Source: Aphis gossypii (Eukaryota > Arthropoda > Insecta > Hemiptera > Aphididae). From it: DNA of 64,000 nt. Positions within the stretch are counted from its first letter, which is position 1. Each line of letters begins with the position of its first letter. A program made the translations under genes and the position numbers. This document shows, one piece after another, positions 50,110 to 62,200 of the stretch. The notes beneath the pieces are model-generated. The model ran no database searches. It worked only from the letters and a program-made list of their open reading frames with translations, and was not told where the DNA came from. The stretch lies in NCBI RefSeq assembly GCF_020184175.1, contig NC_065530.1, positions 55,219,260 through 55,283,259 of the forward strand. The letters are read 5' to 3'.

Positions 50110-51010
50110 CTTTGTTGCTTAATTAATAATAAAGGTGTATACTGTATAATAGTATAACCTTTTTTTCTTTAAAATTGAATAATTACAATCTAAATACAGA
50201 TTACAGAATATATTACATGATTACATGTAAAAAATTACTGAAGGTGTAGCAGGACAATTACTATAGTACTACACTGCTTTGTGTTGTTAATTTTTATGTT
50301 GTGTGCGTATAATACAAAAATATGTCAATACTAATTTACACCTAAATTTAATTATGTACCTAAGTGTTTAAAAATGTTTTAAAAAAATAAATACTATTTT
50401 ATTCTTTATCATCCTACGTTTCAATAATAATAAAAATAATAGTACGTTATTTGTAACACTATTTTAAAATAAATCTTACTTTTAATTTTATAATTGTCAA
50501 AATAATTCAATACTTGACAGTCGAACATTCAAGATTTATTGATATTATATTACCAATTATATTATTATAAACACGTCTTGGCATCATATTGTTACTATAT
50601 ATAGTTACTATATTATATATATCTATATTAAATTTATACAAACTTTTAAAAACCCTCCTTTTATCCCCTTAATAGTCGAATTTTGAAAAGTCCTTTCTTA
50701 GTGCGACCATACATTGCTTAAGCCGCTTAAGGAACCTCTGTACAAATGTTCAAGTCTCTAGACCCAGTGGTTTGGTCTGTGTGTTGATGAGTGAATAGGG
50801 GCGGTCTCCTATATGTATATAAGATTATTATTAAAGAATATTTTATGAATATTATTATAAGCATATTATAATATTGTAATATTTCTATATATAGTCACAT
50901 TATGTCTATATATAGTTAAGGTTCATTGGCCCATAAATAATATTGTATACACATTTGTTCGTGAGAATCCATCATGCAAACGCAAATAATATTCTGACCT
51001 ATTCACTATT
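50110..51010. other. Intergenic, no supportable gene
   Basis: Mostly AT-rich. A distinct segment at 50650-50820 (CCTCCTTTTATCCCC, AGTGCGACCATACATTGC, GCCGCTTAAGGAACC) looks like part of an interspersed repeat because of its sharp compositional change. I cannot classify it. Confidence 0.35.
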
Positions 51011-51018
51011 GTCTAAGG

Positions 51019-51323
51019 CAGGGGTCTCCAACCTTTTTTTACGGCGGTCCAAATTTGATAAACGCTTTGGCATCGCGGGCCAACATTTTGGCCAACATTT
51101 TTGGAAATGTGTTGCTTAAAAAAAAATTGTTGTCTATCTAGGAATAGATATGTTATAAAATTGAGAAATAAATAAGAATAGATAAGATTTATTAAAAAAA
51201 TGTATGTTTATTTATATATTTTTTTTTATTTTATAATTCAAAATTTGTTTTATTTTTCAAAACATTAATTAGCTTGGAGGGCCGGTGCAAAAAGCTTGGC
51301 GGGCCGTAGGTTGGAGACCCCTG
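51019..51323. mobile_element. hAT-type MITE
   Basis: Ends CAGGGGTCTCCAACC and GGTTGGAGACCCCTG are exact inverted repeats of the hAT type. Flanks GTCTAAGG and GTCCAAGG agree at 7 of 8 bases. The interior keeps GCGGGCCAAC and GGCGGGCCG blocks near the ends. It is 305 bp and non-coding. Confidence 0.88.
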
Positions 51324-51898
51324 GTCCAAGGTAGGATATTATATTGTATATTTTTCTTATTTATAAGCGACTAAGGTTGAATAAATACTTGATAAGTAAT
51401 AGGTTTTAATTTTAAAAGGCAAACGCAAAATAGGTAGTGCTAGCTTAACTTAAATTTTTAATATTTTGTACTTAGAGATGGTGACACCACCACACATATC
51501 CACGATATTCGGTAGCTACAAATATGTAGGTGATCGATTAAAATTACATTTGTAATTTGTTTTACCCATACAAATTCTTAAGAAAATTATGCTATGGAAT
51601 TTTATTTTCAAATTTTATTGTGAGTAAAAACTTATTTTTAATGATAAAAAATAGAGAAAATAAAATTATTTTTCAAAAATGTTTGGTACTTGCGTAGTTA
51701 TTTTTAGTTCAAATTAAGTAAAAAAATATATTATTAATAATGTTAATAATTTTTGTGATGCCTAATGAATACTAGTTTACGGTTAAAAAATAAAAATACA
51801 ATTAAATAGGTACCTATAGGTACGGAATTATTCGAATTATTTAAAATTTTAAAACTACGAAAACTAAAAAGTACACAAGTAAAAGGTTATTTTTAACG

Positions 51899-51906
51899 TG
51901 ACGTCA
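51899..51906. promoter_or_regulatory. CRE-like palindrome upstream of TATDN1
   Basis: TGACGTCA is the consensus CREB/ATF site and lies about 260 bp before the TATDN1 start codon. Function is inferred from motif and position only. Confidence 0.3.
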
Positions 51907-52167
51907 TATCATATATTCTCTATGCGTCATATACTCAATCACTATTTTTATTATCTCAGTTATGGATAATAACATGAACTGAGATAGTTATTTATAGTTA
52001 TTTTTTTTATTAGTTCATGATAATAATCATTATTAAATATTTTTATCAGAAAAATTCATAGATATTAAACATCAATGGAAAAATTAGATAAAATTATAAA
52101 ATAATAATATTCAAATGATTGAAGTTGAATGTATTTAAAGTCAATTTTATTCTGGAAGTTTACAAAA

Positions 52168-54381
52168 ATGTCTTCTATTCCATTTATTGGTAAGTTATTA
52201 ATATTGTTTTTACCTTTGTTACTAATGATAAAGGTAGATAATATGTATTTAGTAATCACTTATTGGTTACATACTTTTGATTGCATTTTAGATATTGGAG
52301 CAAATTTGTCAGATCCTATGTTTAAAGGAATATACAATGGTAATAAAAAGCATAAAGAAGATTTAGAAGATGTTTTGGAACGTGCTTGGAAAAATGATCT
52401 TAAAAAGATTATTATAACAAGTGGCAGCTTAGATGACTCCATTGAATCTTTAAAGATAGCATCATTAAATGGTATATTATTTATTTAAAATATCATCTAA
52501 TGCATATTTTAAACTTAATATTATTATAGAAAATCTTTACTGTACTGTTGGTTGTCATCCAACACGTTGTGACGAGTTTATTAAATCCAAAAATCCTGAA
52601 TCGTATTTAAATAGTTTATCAGATTTGATAAAAAATAATCGTTCAAAAGTAGTAGCAATAGGAGAATGTGGACTTGATAATCAACGATTACATTTTTGTT
52701 CCAGAGAAATCCAAGAAAAGTTTGCACTTAATCATTGTTACTGATAAGCATTGTAATTTATTATAAATTAATAATTTATATTTATTTTAGATATTTTGAA
52801 ATGCAGTTAAAATTAAGTGAAGACTTTAATTTACCATTATTTTTACACTGCCGTGATGCAGCTCCTACATTTTTAGATATATTGAAGAGAAATCCTAATC
52901 TTATTAAATCAGGAGGCGTTGTGCATTCTTTTGATGGAAGTTTAAATGAGGCCAAAGATATAATTAACTTGGGGTTTTATATTGGTATTAATGGATGGTA
53001 AGCAAAATATGTATAAACATAACTAAAGTTTTAAGTTTTAAGTATCGAAATATTTTGTTGATTGTTCTATTCTCTATAAACAGTATTCAATATACATTAT
53101 TCATTAGATATCTATACAAAATATATTTAAATGCTCATTAGTCATTATTGAGCATATAGATAAAAATTTTGAATATTTATTTTTTTAGTGTTTAAACAAA
53201 GGATTTGATTTCATTATATTATAACTAATTTTATAAAACAAGATGTATTTTTCATCTGTGAAATATTTGTTGAAGTGAAACTTCTTTACTGGGAGTATGA
53301 CAAAACTGTTTAGTCATGTGACCGACTGATCAGATTGATACGTTTGTTATTGTTACTATAGAAACAAAATTATTATATTTATCACTATTATAAGTCTATG
53401 AGCAATAAGCCTCGATTTAAACATGTCGTCAGCTGTGATGGATCTAAACTGTTATTCCAACCTTGTTAGTCACATCACTAATTTTTTTCTCGCACCTTTA
53501 GTAAAGTAGTTTCACTTTATACATGCGTACTTGCAACACGCACTAGTTTTTTACTTTCTTTTGGTATTTTAATTAAAACTTAATATTTTTTAGTTCATTA
53601 CGGACAGAGGATAATTTAAAAACAGTATCAGAGTTACCTATAAATCGTTTGATGCTGGAAACAGATTGCCCATGGTGTGAAGTAAAACCAACACATCCTT
53701 CTTATTCATACGTACAGACTAAATTTAATTCAGTGAAAAAAGAAAAATTTATTGATGGTTCTATGGTCAAAGGAAGAAATGAACCATCAACTATTAGGTT
53801 AGTTCATAAAAATCAAAATAGAGTATTCAAATACATGTAATCAGTGGTGTAGCCAGGGGGTGGGGCTAAAGGGGCTATAGTCTCACTATTGGCCATATTT
53901 TAAATTTTTTATATTGTTTTAAAGTATGGACATTTTATTAAATATTTTAATTATTTAATTTATATATTTCTTGTTATTAGTTGTTTAATAAAATATTTGA
54001 GTTAAAAAAGTATTATTAAAAGTATTTATTAATTTTTTTTGTTGTTTTTGATTTTCAATAACTCATGTTAAAAGTGTTTAGCTCTCCCCATAAAAAATTC
54101 CTGGCTATACCTCTGTATGTAATGAATGTACATATTATTCCTATCTTTTATATATGCTATTTATTTATAAAATATTACCTATTTACCTATCAAATGTTCT
54201 TATGATGTTATATTACATGTTTAAAGACTCAAAATGCCAAATGTTTAATTGAATTTGAATCTTATATTTATTTTTCAGACAAGTCTTCGAAGTATTAGCT
54301 TCATTGAAAAATGAAGACCCTGTATGTTTAGGAAATCAAATATATCAAAATACTATGGATCTATTTTTTAAACATAAATAG
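52168..54381 (+). CDS. TATDN1: TatD-type deoxyribonuclease TATDN1
   Basis: Exons: 52168-52189, 52292-52471, 52530-52719, 52791-52997, 53594-53797, 54279-54381. The 906 nt encode about 301 aa (human 297). Metal-site motifs of the TatD family appear in order: DIGANLSDPMF (8-18; this branch has no HxH here), TVGCHPTRC (about 73-81), AIGECGLD with the catalytic Glu (about 110-117), LFLHCRDA (about 148-155), VVHSFDG (about 179-185) and LETDCPWC (about 221-228). It should be a TIM-barrel metal-dependent 3'-5' exonuclease/endonuclease; family roles include DNA repair and apoptotic DNA breakdown. The start is at the end of a 22-nt first coding exon that joins in frame to the barrel. In exon 3 the donor is inside a longer open stretch, GAAAA then GTTTGC, and is fixed by the conserved KYFE junction. 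Introns 4 and 5 carry small transposable elements. Confidence 0.95.
53273..53517. mobile_element. Inverted-repeat element in TATDN1 intron 4
   Basis: AAGTGAAACTTCTTTACT on the left mirrors AGTAAAGTAGTTTCACTT on the right, with one mismatch over 18 bp. The interior has a second weaker pair (TTAGTCATGTGACC against GTTAGTCACATCAC). No flanking duplication is evident. Confidence 0.65.
53842..54115. mobile_element. hAT-like MITE in TATDN1 intron 5
   Basis: Ends CAGTGGTGTAGCCAGG and CCTGGCTATACCTCTG are inverted with two mismatches over 16 bp. Flanks CATGTAAT and TATGTAAT match at 7 of 8. It starts only 44 bp after the exon 5 donor. Confidence 0.8.
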
Positions 54382-54436
54382 TTTTTAAATTATATGATAA
54401 ATAATAATATTGTAATGTTGCTTATGATTTATGAAC

Positions 54437-54442
54437 AATAAA
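54437..54442 (+). terminator. TATDN1 polyadenylation signal
   Basis: AATAAA lies 55 bp past the TATDN1 stop codon, giving a short 3' UTR. Position supports it, although the hexamer is common in this DNA. Confidence 0.55.
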
Positions 54443-54449
54443 TATGTTT

Positions 54450-57400
54450 CTGATAAAATATAGATTTGTGTAATAGGTAGGTATCTCTGTATTATTTATT
54501 TATATACATTATTTTAGATCAAATTTTCATATTATTTCATTAAAACTAGGTGAATGCTAATGAGAACCTGAGTAACTGTAAAATAAAAATTAGCATTTCA
54601 AAAATTTAATCTTTGTTTACCTACATTTTTAAATATTATATTTCGATTTGCGATTGGTTGTTTTGTTCATTGCTCATTTAATATTCTTATACCCTCATTT
54701 AAAAAAAAAATCATTTAAAAATTAAAAATGGTATGATAACAAATAATAACTTTATAATTGTTTTACTTTCCAGTAATTAAGATTTCAATATAGAATATTA
54801 AATCAAATTAAGTTTGAATCATTAATTAAAAATACATACATATTGTATTATGTGTGTATTTAATCAATTCTAGGATGTTTAATTATTATCACCAAAATGT
54901 AGATTTTTTAAAATAGAGTAATATACACTATTTTATCTATATAAAAAATATATTTTATGTGCAATATTTTATTTCATGTTAAATACTTAATGTACATATA
55001 TATTTTTATTACAATCAATTTGGTGTACATAGCCATTCTGTAATAACTGAAGCCAGGTATATGTCTAATTGATTTGTTAACGGAGATATTGATTATAGAA
55101 ATGTCTATTCTATAATCAATTATGGAGGGTTTGAGCAATTAATACTAAATATAAATAACAGATATGTACTACATAAGTAAATTAATGTATTTTTTTTATT
55201 GATAAAGAACTAAGTACATACATATATATTTTTAAATTTTGTCAATGAATAGAAGGTATTAGTTCTACTTCTATGTTCATATTGATCATTATATTGTATA
55301 GTATATATATTAATAAAATATTCATGATTATACAATATAATACTATAATATGCTTAATTATTAGGTACCTTATTTTAATACATCATAACAAAAGGATATT
55401 TTAAATGAACATTAATAACTATAAGACTTTTATATTTATACATTTTATAATGTAATGTATTAAAAAATAAACAATTAAAATGTTTGTTAAATAATTTTTA
55501 CCCTTATACTATACACAATATAATATTATAACTGTGGTGTTAAAGATTTCTTTAGAAACTTTGAATAATTCATAGAGTAAAAATATTTTAAATAGTAAAA
55601 TAAAAAAAAAATATAGTGAAAAATTACAAATTATAGGTTTAGTTATAATTTAATAAGTTTACAAGATTATTAATTTTAGTGTTATAAGTAGGTAAATAAA
55701 ATAAGTAGGAGTATATAATTTTGTAAAATAAATCAAATTGTATCTATAATATAATTGAAACTTTTTGAATAAGTAGGTAGGTATACAACCTTAATATTTA
55801 TTTAGACTATTGTTATTATTAATTTTCGCTGAATCGTTTGATACTTAATACTTATTAATAAATAATAAATACCTAGTTGTTTTATAATAGGTAAATTAGT
55901 AATGTTTTCTAACCGAGAGTAACAATAGTTTTTATAAACTAAATTATTTTAAAAAACTATCTCTTTATTTATTTATAATATAGGTACTTTATGTACTGTC
56001 AATTAATAAATGACAAAATATACTAAATTCTATAATTAATTATACACCTAATCAATACCACATATACAACACTTACAAAAAATAATATTTAATAGTTAAA
56101 AATATTGATATAATTATTGCAGTTCAGTTATTTAGAGGGAATAATGCTGTATTTATCTCTATTTTACAAACTTATAACTTCAGTAAATTTGTATTCAGAA
56201 AAATCCACTGTGTTATTAGTTTTAATATCATTAAATGTAAAGGTACCATTTAGGCACCTATTAAGAATAGTATCACTGTTCTAGTGTTCTTTGTTATCTA
56301 AGTGGTTTTTTCAATATTTAAATTTAATAACAAATTATGAGTATTTTTTAAATTAAATGTAATTTTACTTATAACATGATTTAAAATTAAAATATTAAAA
56401 TATCAAAAATAACTGACTCGGGAACATAAATAATGTTCTAACTATTTAATTTAATAATATGTCAATGTTTATTGTTTACGGTACCTAGGTCCTAGCCCCT
56501 GGGGCCTAGGCTAATATTAAAATTTACAACACGACTCATAAGTGGATTCTGCTGAACACAGAGTAGCTGAGTTATGTATTGTAAGATTAAGACACAATTA
56601 TACATATAGGTAGTCATCACGTCTTCTTAAAATGAAAACATCTACCTACACTTAAGCTAATATAACTTTGTATGTATAATTTATTTATACACACATAGGT
56701 ATACATATATGATATACCAAGCATGTTCACCCAATTTATTGTTTAAATAGTTAATTTATTAAATTCTGATTTTTGAAACTTTTGAGTTCCTATACTTATG
56801 AGTTATATTTTAAAATATTTGATTTTTTAAATAAGAATCACCATTTTCCTATAAACTGTTAAATAATAATTTAAAAAGTATTTATGTAGGTAGGTATAGA
56901 TATAAATTAAAATTCTATCTTTAATTTTGTGTTGTCCATTTAAGGATAATTGGTTTAGAAACTATGGGAGATTATAATGATTTGAAAATTATAGTAGGTA
57001 CCTATTTCATATTAATCTATTGGAATTTTATAATTTATGCAGCGACTAAATACTAGATTAATTATTAAGTATCACATTATTACATATTTTTATAAGATTA
57101 TTTTGTAAAGACTATTTCCATTAATGGTGTATACATTGTAATAAATAAAAACTCATTCAAATTGATTCATACCTTTATCTACATTTTTATTAAAAAAAAA
57201 AAAATATATCTACTTAATAACTTATTGAAAAAAAGGTTGATTATTATTGAAAAAAGGAGGTTTGTGTCATTATAGGAAATTACTTAAATTACATAAAAAT
57301 GATGTGATTTCAAAAAATCAGAATTTGAATAAATTCATAATTAATGGGGAAAATATGGGTTTGATCATAATTGGTGAATAACCCTTGTGTATTTTTTGTA

Positions 57401-59200
57401 GGTACTTAGGTATATTATATATGCTATTTAAGTGGCATATACATATAAGGCTGGGGTGTGTTCAAGCCTACCTTGGATTTTTTTCATTATACAAAAAAGT
57501 GAAAATGTTTTTATAAAGCAACAATTGTTTTTTAAATAACCTTATTCTTTAAATCAAAAATGTTTGTATACGCCACTGTGTTTTTAGAAATTATTATTTA
57601 TATAATTAATTTTTACATAGAATAGGTATTACCTATACCTAGGTTATTTATAGGTGTTGTAGATTACCTATATGAACATTTCAAGAGAATATTTTGACGT
57701 TTTTTGAATATCATTTGAACGTCATTATTGTATGACGTGCAAAGGTAACTTAGGTATGTATATATAAATGCATAATACCTACTTTTTAGTTAAAATTGAG
57801 TACAGTATTACTAAATTTACTAATATACATCCATATTTATTTGTTATTAAAATGTAAATACCTAACTATTTCTCATAGTTTTTAAATGTATAGAGGCTTC
57901 CCTTTATTCATAATATATAATAGGTAACAACTAAGTACATATCTAAAAATTATAATTGACATTTTTAAAATATTTGATATTATAATTTATTATTCTACTA
58001 TGCGTAGGATAATGATCTTAATATACCTATCTATATTATTTAAGTATATTAAACATTATACCTTTTAAGGCAAAAGTTAAAATAAAAAAAGAAGTATTAA
58101 AATAATTGATATCAATAAATATACGTACTTTACTAATACCCAATCTATTTTTATAGTTTATATTTTGTATAGTGTCTAACAATAATTCATTAAGCAAATT
58201 TATTTTAACGCAGTGGTGGTTTTGAAGAGTGGGTCGTTTATCAGGAATGGGATGGTGTAAAGTGTGTTCTCTTTGCCTTTTTTTAACAATTTTTTATATT
58301 TCTTATTCTTTATGTCATATAATTATAAATATGTATTGTCAATTCTAAATTGTTTGTGATGAACAATTAATGCTACTTTTAATAACCTATATGATAGGTA
58401 CCTTATTAATGAACTCTTTTTCCATGCAATTAGCAGTTAGTTTAAGATTTAACGTTCGTTATTACAAACTTTAAAAAGGTTTTGTAAAAGGTTAGATACC
58501 TATGACACGACTCACGGATAGTATTTACTCAACTGCACAAGACCCTTTTTTATATTTTCACGGACTTTAATTTTATTAATTCATTCTTAAATATGCCACC
58601 CTATACAACGAAATAGTACGTAATACTACGATCTATGAATCCTAATCATCTACCGCACATACACGCTCTTTATAACATAAATAGCTATTTAGGTAACATA
58701 CTTTTATAATAGGTAACATAAAACGTTTTTGGTAACTCAGATTTCTTTCCCGAATGCATTCGCTTATACTTAATAATAGTGTAAAATAAAGTAGTTAAAC
58801 TTTTGAGAAATAATACTCGAATTTCTAAAAATATACCTAAACTGCTAGTGAAATATATATATAATATACATGTATTTAATATTTTTATAAAGATATTTGT
58901 GTGTAAGGTGAGATAAGGAAAACATTTAAAAATAAGATCGATTGCATATTTCTTAAGGAATACTACGCAAATAATGTTAAAAACATTCAAGTGAAAAATA
59001 AAAGAAAATAATATCGTCTCAAGTAAATGAGTCATAAAGGTAATATAAAATTTATATTATGTATTAATATAAACTCTGTTATTTTAAAATCTGTTATTGC
59101 ACATTTGAAATAATGGTCCCGATCTCATTTGCGCAGTATTCCCGTCAGACTTAAGATTAACTCAGTGATTGTATTATTTTTCAAGTCATAAAATTAACCC
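54450..59200. other. Convergent intergenic region, no gene seen
   Basis: About 4.7 kb between the 3' ends of TATDN1 and the PRRT-like gene. It is extremely AT-rich with frequent TAGGTA phrases. It holds a repeat fragment at 56540-56640, a palindromic GC-rich patch near 56484-56513 (CCTAGCCCCTGGGGCCTAGG), and a CAGTGGCGTA-type terminus at about 57570. I found no exon. Confidence 0.45.
56540..56640 (+). repeat. Aphid repeat fragment
   Basis: GTGGATTCTGCTGAACACAG, then AGATTAAGACACAA and GTCATCACGTCTTCTT, parallel the pieces at 30183 and 19590, probably one diverged family. Confidence 0.45.
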
Positions 59201-59221
59201 TTTTATTTTGATTTTCAGGGT

Positions 59222-62200
59222 CTAAATGAAAAATGACCCTCGAAGTTTCGCTCTCAATGGATGCGTATATTGAGTGTGGTGTATAACGTTCACTGGTTGT
59301 TTCGTTAGGTTTGCTAACATGCAGGCTAATGACAATTCCAAAATTCGTACCACACTTTGTAATATAAGCCAGCACCACGGTTTATCATATGAGTAAACTC
59401 CTTAAAAATAATAATATTGTTAAACAAATTATATTTTCATACAATATATACAACGTAAAACTGACTAATAATAATTATATATGTTTTAATTAATTAGTCA
59501 ATAAAATATAATTTAGGTAAACCTATCTAAATTTATTTATTAATATGTATTTAAAAAATAACAATATTTTATGAATTAATAGGAATCTTTAATATATATA
59601 TATATATATAATATAAATATATATAATATCGGTATTATCTGTCGATTTAAAGAGATGTGTAGGTTAGGATATTAGGTTTTTTTATTTTATTTAACCTAAC
59701 CTATATCATTTTTTATTGTGATATTAAATTTGTTTATTATATAAACTTAATGTTCAAAGTGAAAAAATTAAATAAGGAAGACACATATTATAATTGAAAA
59801 AATTGGCGTCTTTTGAAATGATTGAACACACTTTCTCAAAATTTTTTGGACTTCAAATAATGTTTATCCAACATCCAACAAATAATAAAAATATGAAAAT
59901 ATGCCAGTAATGGTAACTTGTGTACGATTAAAATATATTTTTTTTGAATAAAAGTAAATTATTCTTGTTAAAATTATTATAATTAATTAAACGTACATTA
60001 AATTAATTTTTAAAATAACAATTCAATTGAATTTCATAGCTTTTATGAAGTATTATTTTTAATAATAAGCAATATAATTTGTCAAATTGAATTTGATTTC
60101 TTATTCAATATAATTTTATGAATTAAAAAATTAAAAAATTAAATAGGTAGGTAATATATATCCACCTATGTTAAAAAGTATTTTATAACAAAAAGAACAT
60201 ATCGCCTCGTTGTAATGTACCTAAAAAACCACTAGAGATTTTTTTCAATATAAACAAATGGTAGAATTCCCCTCTCTTAATAAAATTCAGTGCGCAATTA
60301 AATTTTATATTTTTGATATATTTAGTAGAATAACAAAGTAGAAAATATAGTATTAATTTACTGTATTCAATTTTATTCAATTTTTTTTATCTATTGGTGT
60401 ATAATATATATGTTTAAATCCTATTATTATAACTTTTATTATAAAATGAGTAACTGATTATCTTTAAAAATAAAAAACTAGTTGTTCAAATTGATGTTGT
60501 AAATTGTTTTAATTATATAGGTTAGGGTATCATGATATTTATTAATACAATCTAAATCTAATACTCACCAATCAAATTAACATCCGTAGCAAAGTTAAAA
60601 AAACATAATAACATTGCCAGTCCTGCACAGACATGTACGGTTTTTATCACTAAAACGATTTCTGATTTAGTTACAGCGACTTTAGAAGCACGTCTTCGAA
60701 CGTTTTCCATTTTAGCATCACCTGTTCCATTTCCTCGATTTACAAATGCTATATGATTTAATATTGTACTTAAGGTCATTTCAGAACTCTAAAACAAAAT
60801 ACCAGTGTTATATTTCAATGTCAGTTAGTGTAAGGTTTACATATTACTCGTAGGTAGGTAAATACTAACTAAATCTGAAAAACTGCTTGAATGTCTGGTT
60901 GTAGGTCTGGTTTCCTGATCAGCTTGACCGGTAGACTTAAGTCTGAAACTTCTTTGTGGCTGAAAATAATAAAATATATATTGTATTCATAAGCAAGTTA
61001 TAAAGTATACTTATAAATTATAATATTGTGTAGCATGTGGATTTTACTTGTAATGGTGTAAGTAATGATGACGAAGTTGTTGGTGAAGTATCATTTGTAA
61101 TGCCTGATTCTCCAGTTTTTGGGAATTGCCATGATATTGATTTGGCGAAACTCTTACGCCATGAACTTTCTTCTGGTTCTGTATTGTCGCTAGCATTGTT
61201 ATTAGGACTTAATACCAGAAATTGCTTACTTCCTTCCACACAACTCAGTCGTTCTGCGATGAACATATATTTTGTTTGTAAAATAAATTAAAGTTTTTGT
61301 ATTACATATGACTAATTAGGTAGTAATTTACTTTGAATGATACTTTGCACTTCACTCGATCTTCTCGAAGGTGTAGTTGGGCTTAATAATGATCCAGATC
61401 TTTTTTGTCTTTGTACAAAACTACTAGCTCGTCGATTCATTCTATTAAAGCTATTAGCAACTTCTGATGGTGCTGTTATCTTCACAGCTTAATTTGATAA
61501 GTTTATATTAACATAAGATTATTAATTAATTAACTTTATTTTTATCAGCCTTACTTGGTTTATCTTTGGAATCCTTTGATTGATGTGGAACTAATAGGGC
61601 TGGTACCAATGCAGCTGCCATTGAGGTAGCCAAGTTATTGTATGGAGCTAATATTCCTAATTGCATTATACCTATTTAAAATAATATCTTGCAATTAATA
61701 TTGAATGTAATATGATATGTTATTTAGTGTAATAAATTCAAAAACGTATTTAATTAATTAATTATTATTATAATTTATTTATATTTTATTATGTATTACA
61801 ACTAGTTATAAGCGTATTACTTAGTTCATTTTATGTTCCATTTATTTTATTTATTAAAACATTTAATTTAAATTTTAAAGACTCCTGGGTAATTGAATAC
61901 AGGTATCTATTTAAGATTAATTTCACGATTCACAAAATCCTAATACAATAATGAAAATTTATAATTTCAGAAATAAGGATAATTTGATACGAATATCATT
62001 TTATCCGTTTCCATGAATTTATAGTTGTTATTACTGAGATTTTAATTTTGAAACTATTATTTTTTATATAGTTGAATATGATTCTTAGATTTTATGTGAC
62101 AAAGTGAATATTACAATTAAGTGTTATAAAAATTGTCTGCAGGAGTTAAATGAATTGTTTTGAGTTAATATATGCATGTAATTTTAAATTTTCTGTGTAA

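Noticed and set aside
58685..59035. 116-codon minus-strand open frame downstream of the PRRT-like gene
   Set aside because: A/T-driven residue content, no motif, and it lies past the stop codon of the neighbouring gene without a usable acceptor.
59640..59705. AGGTTAGG / CCTAACCTA phrases resembling insect telomere repeats
   Set aside because: Only one or two units, not a (TTAGG)n array.
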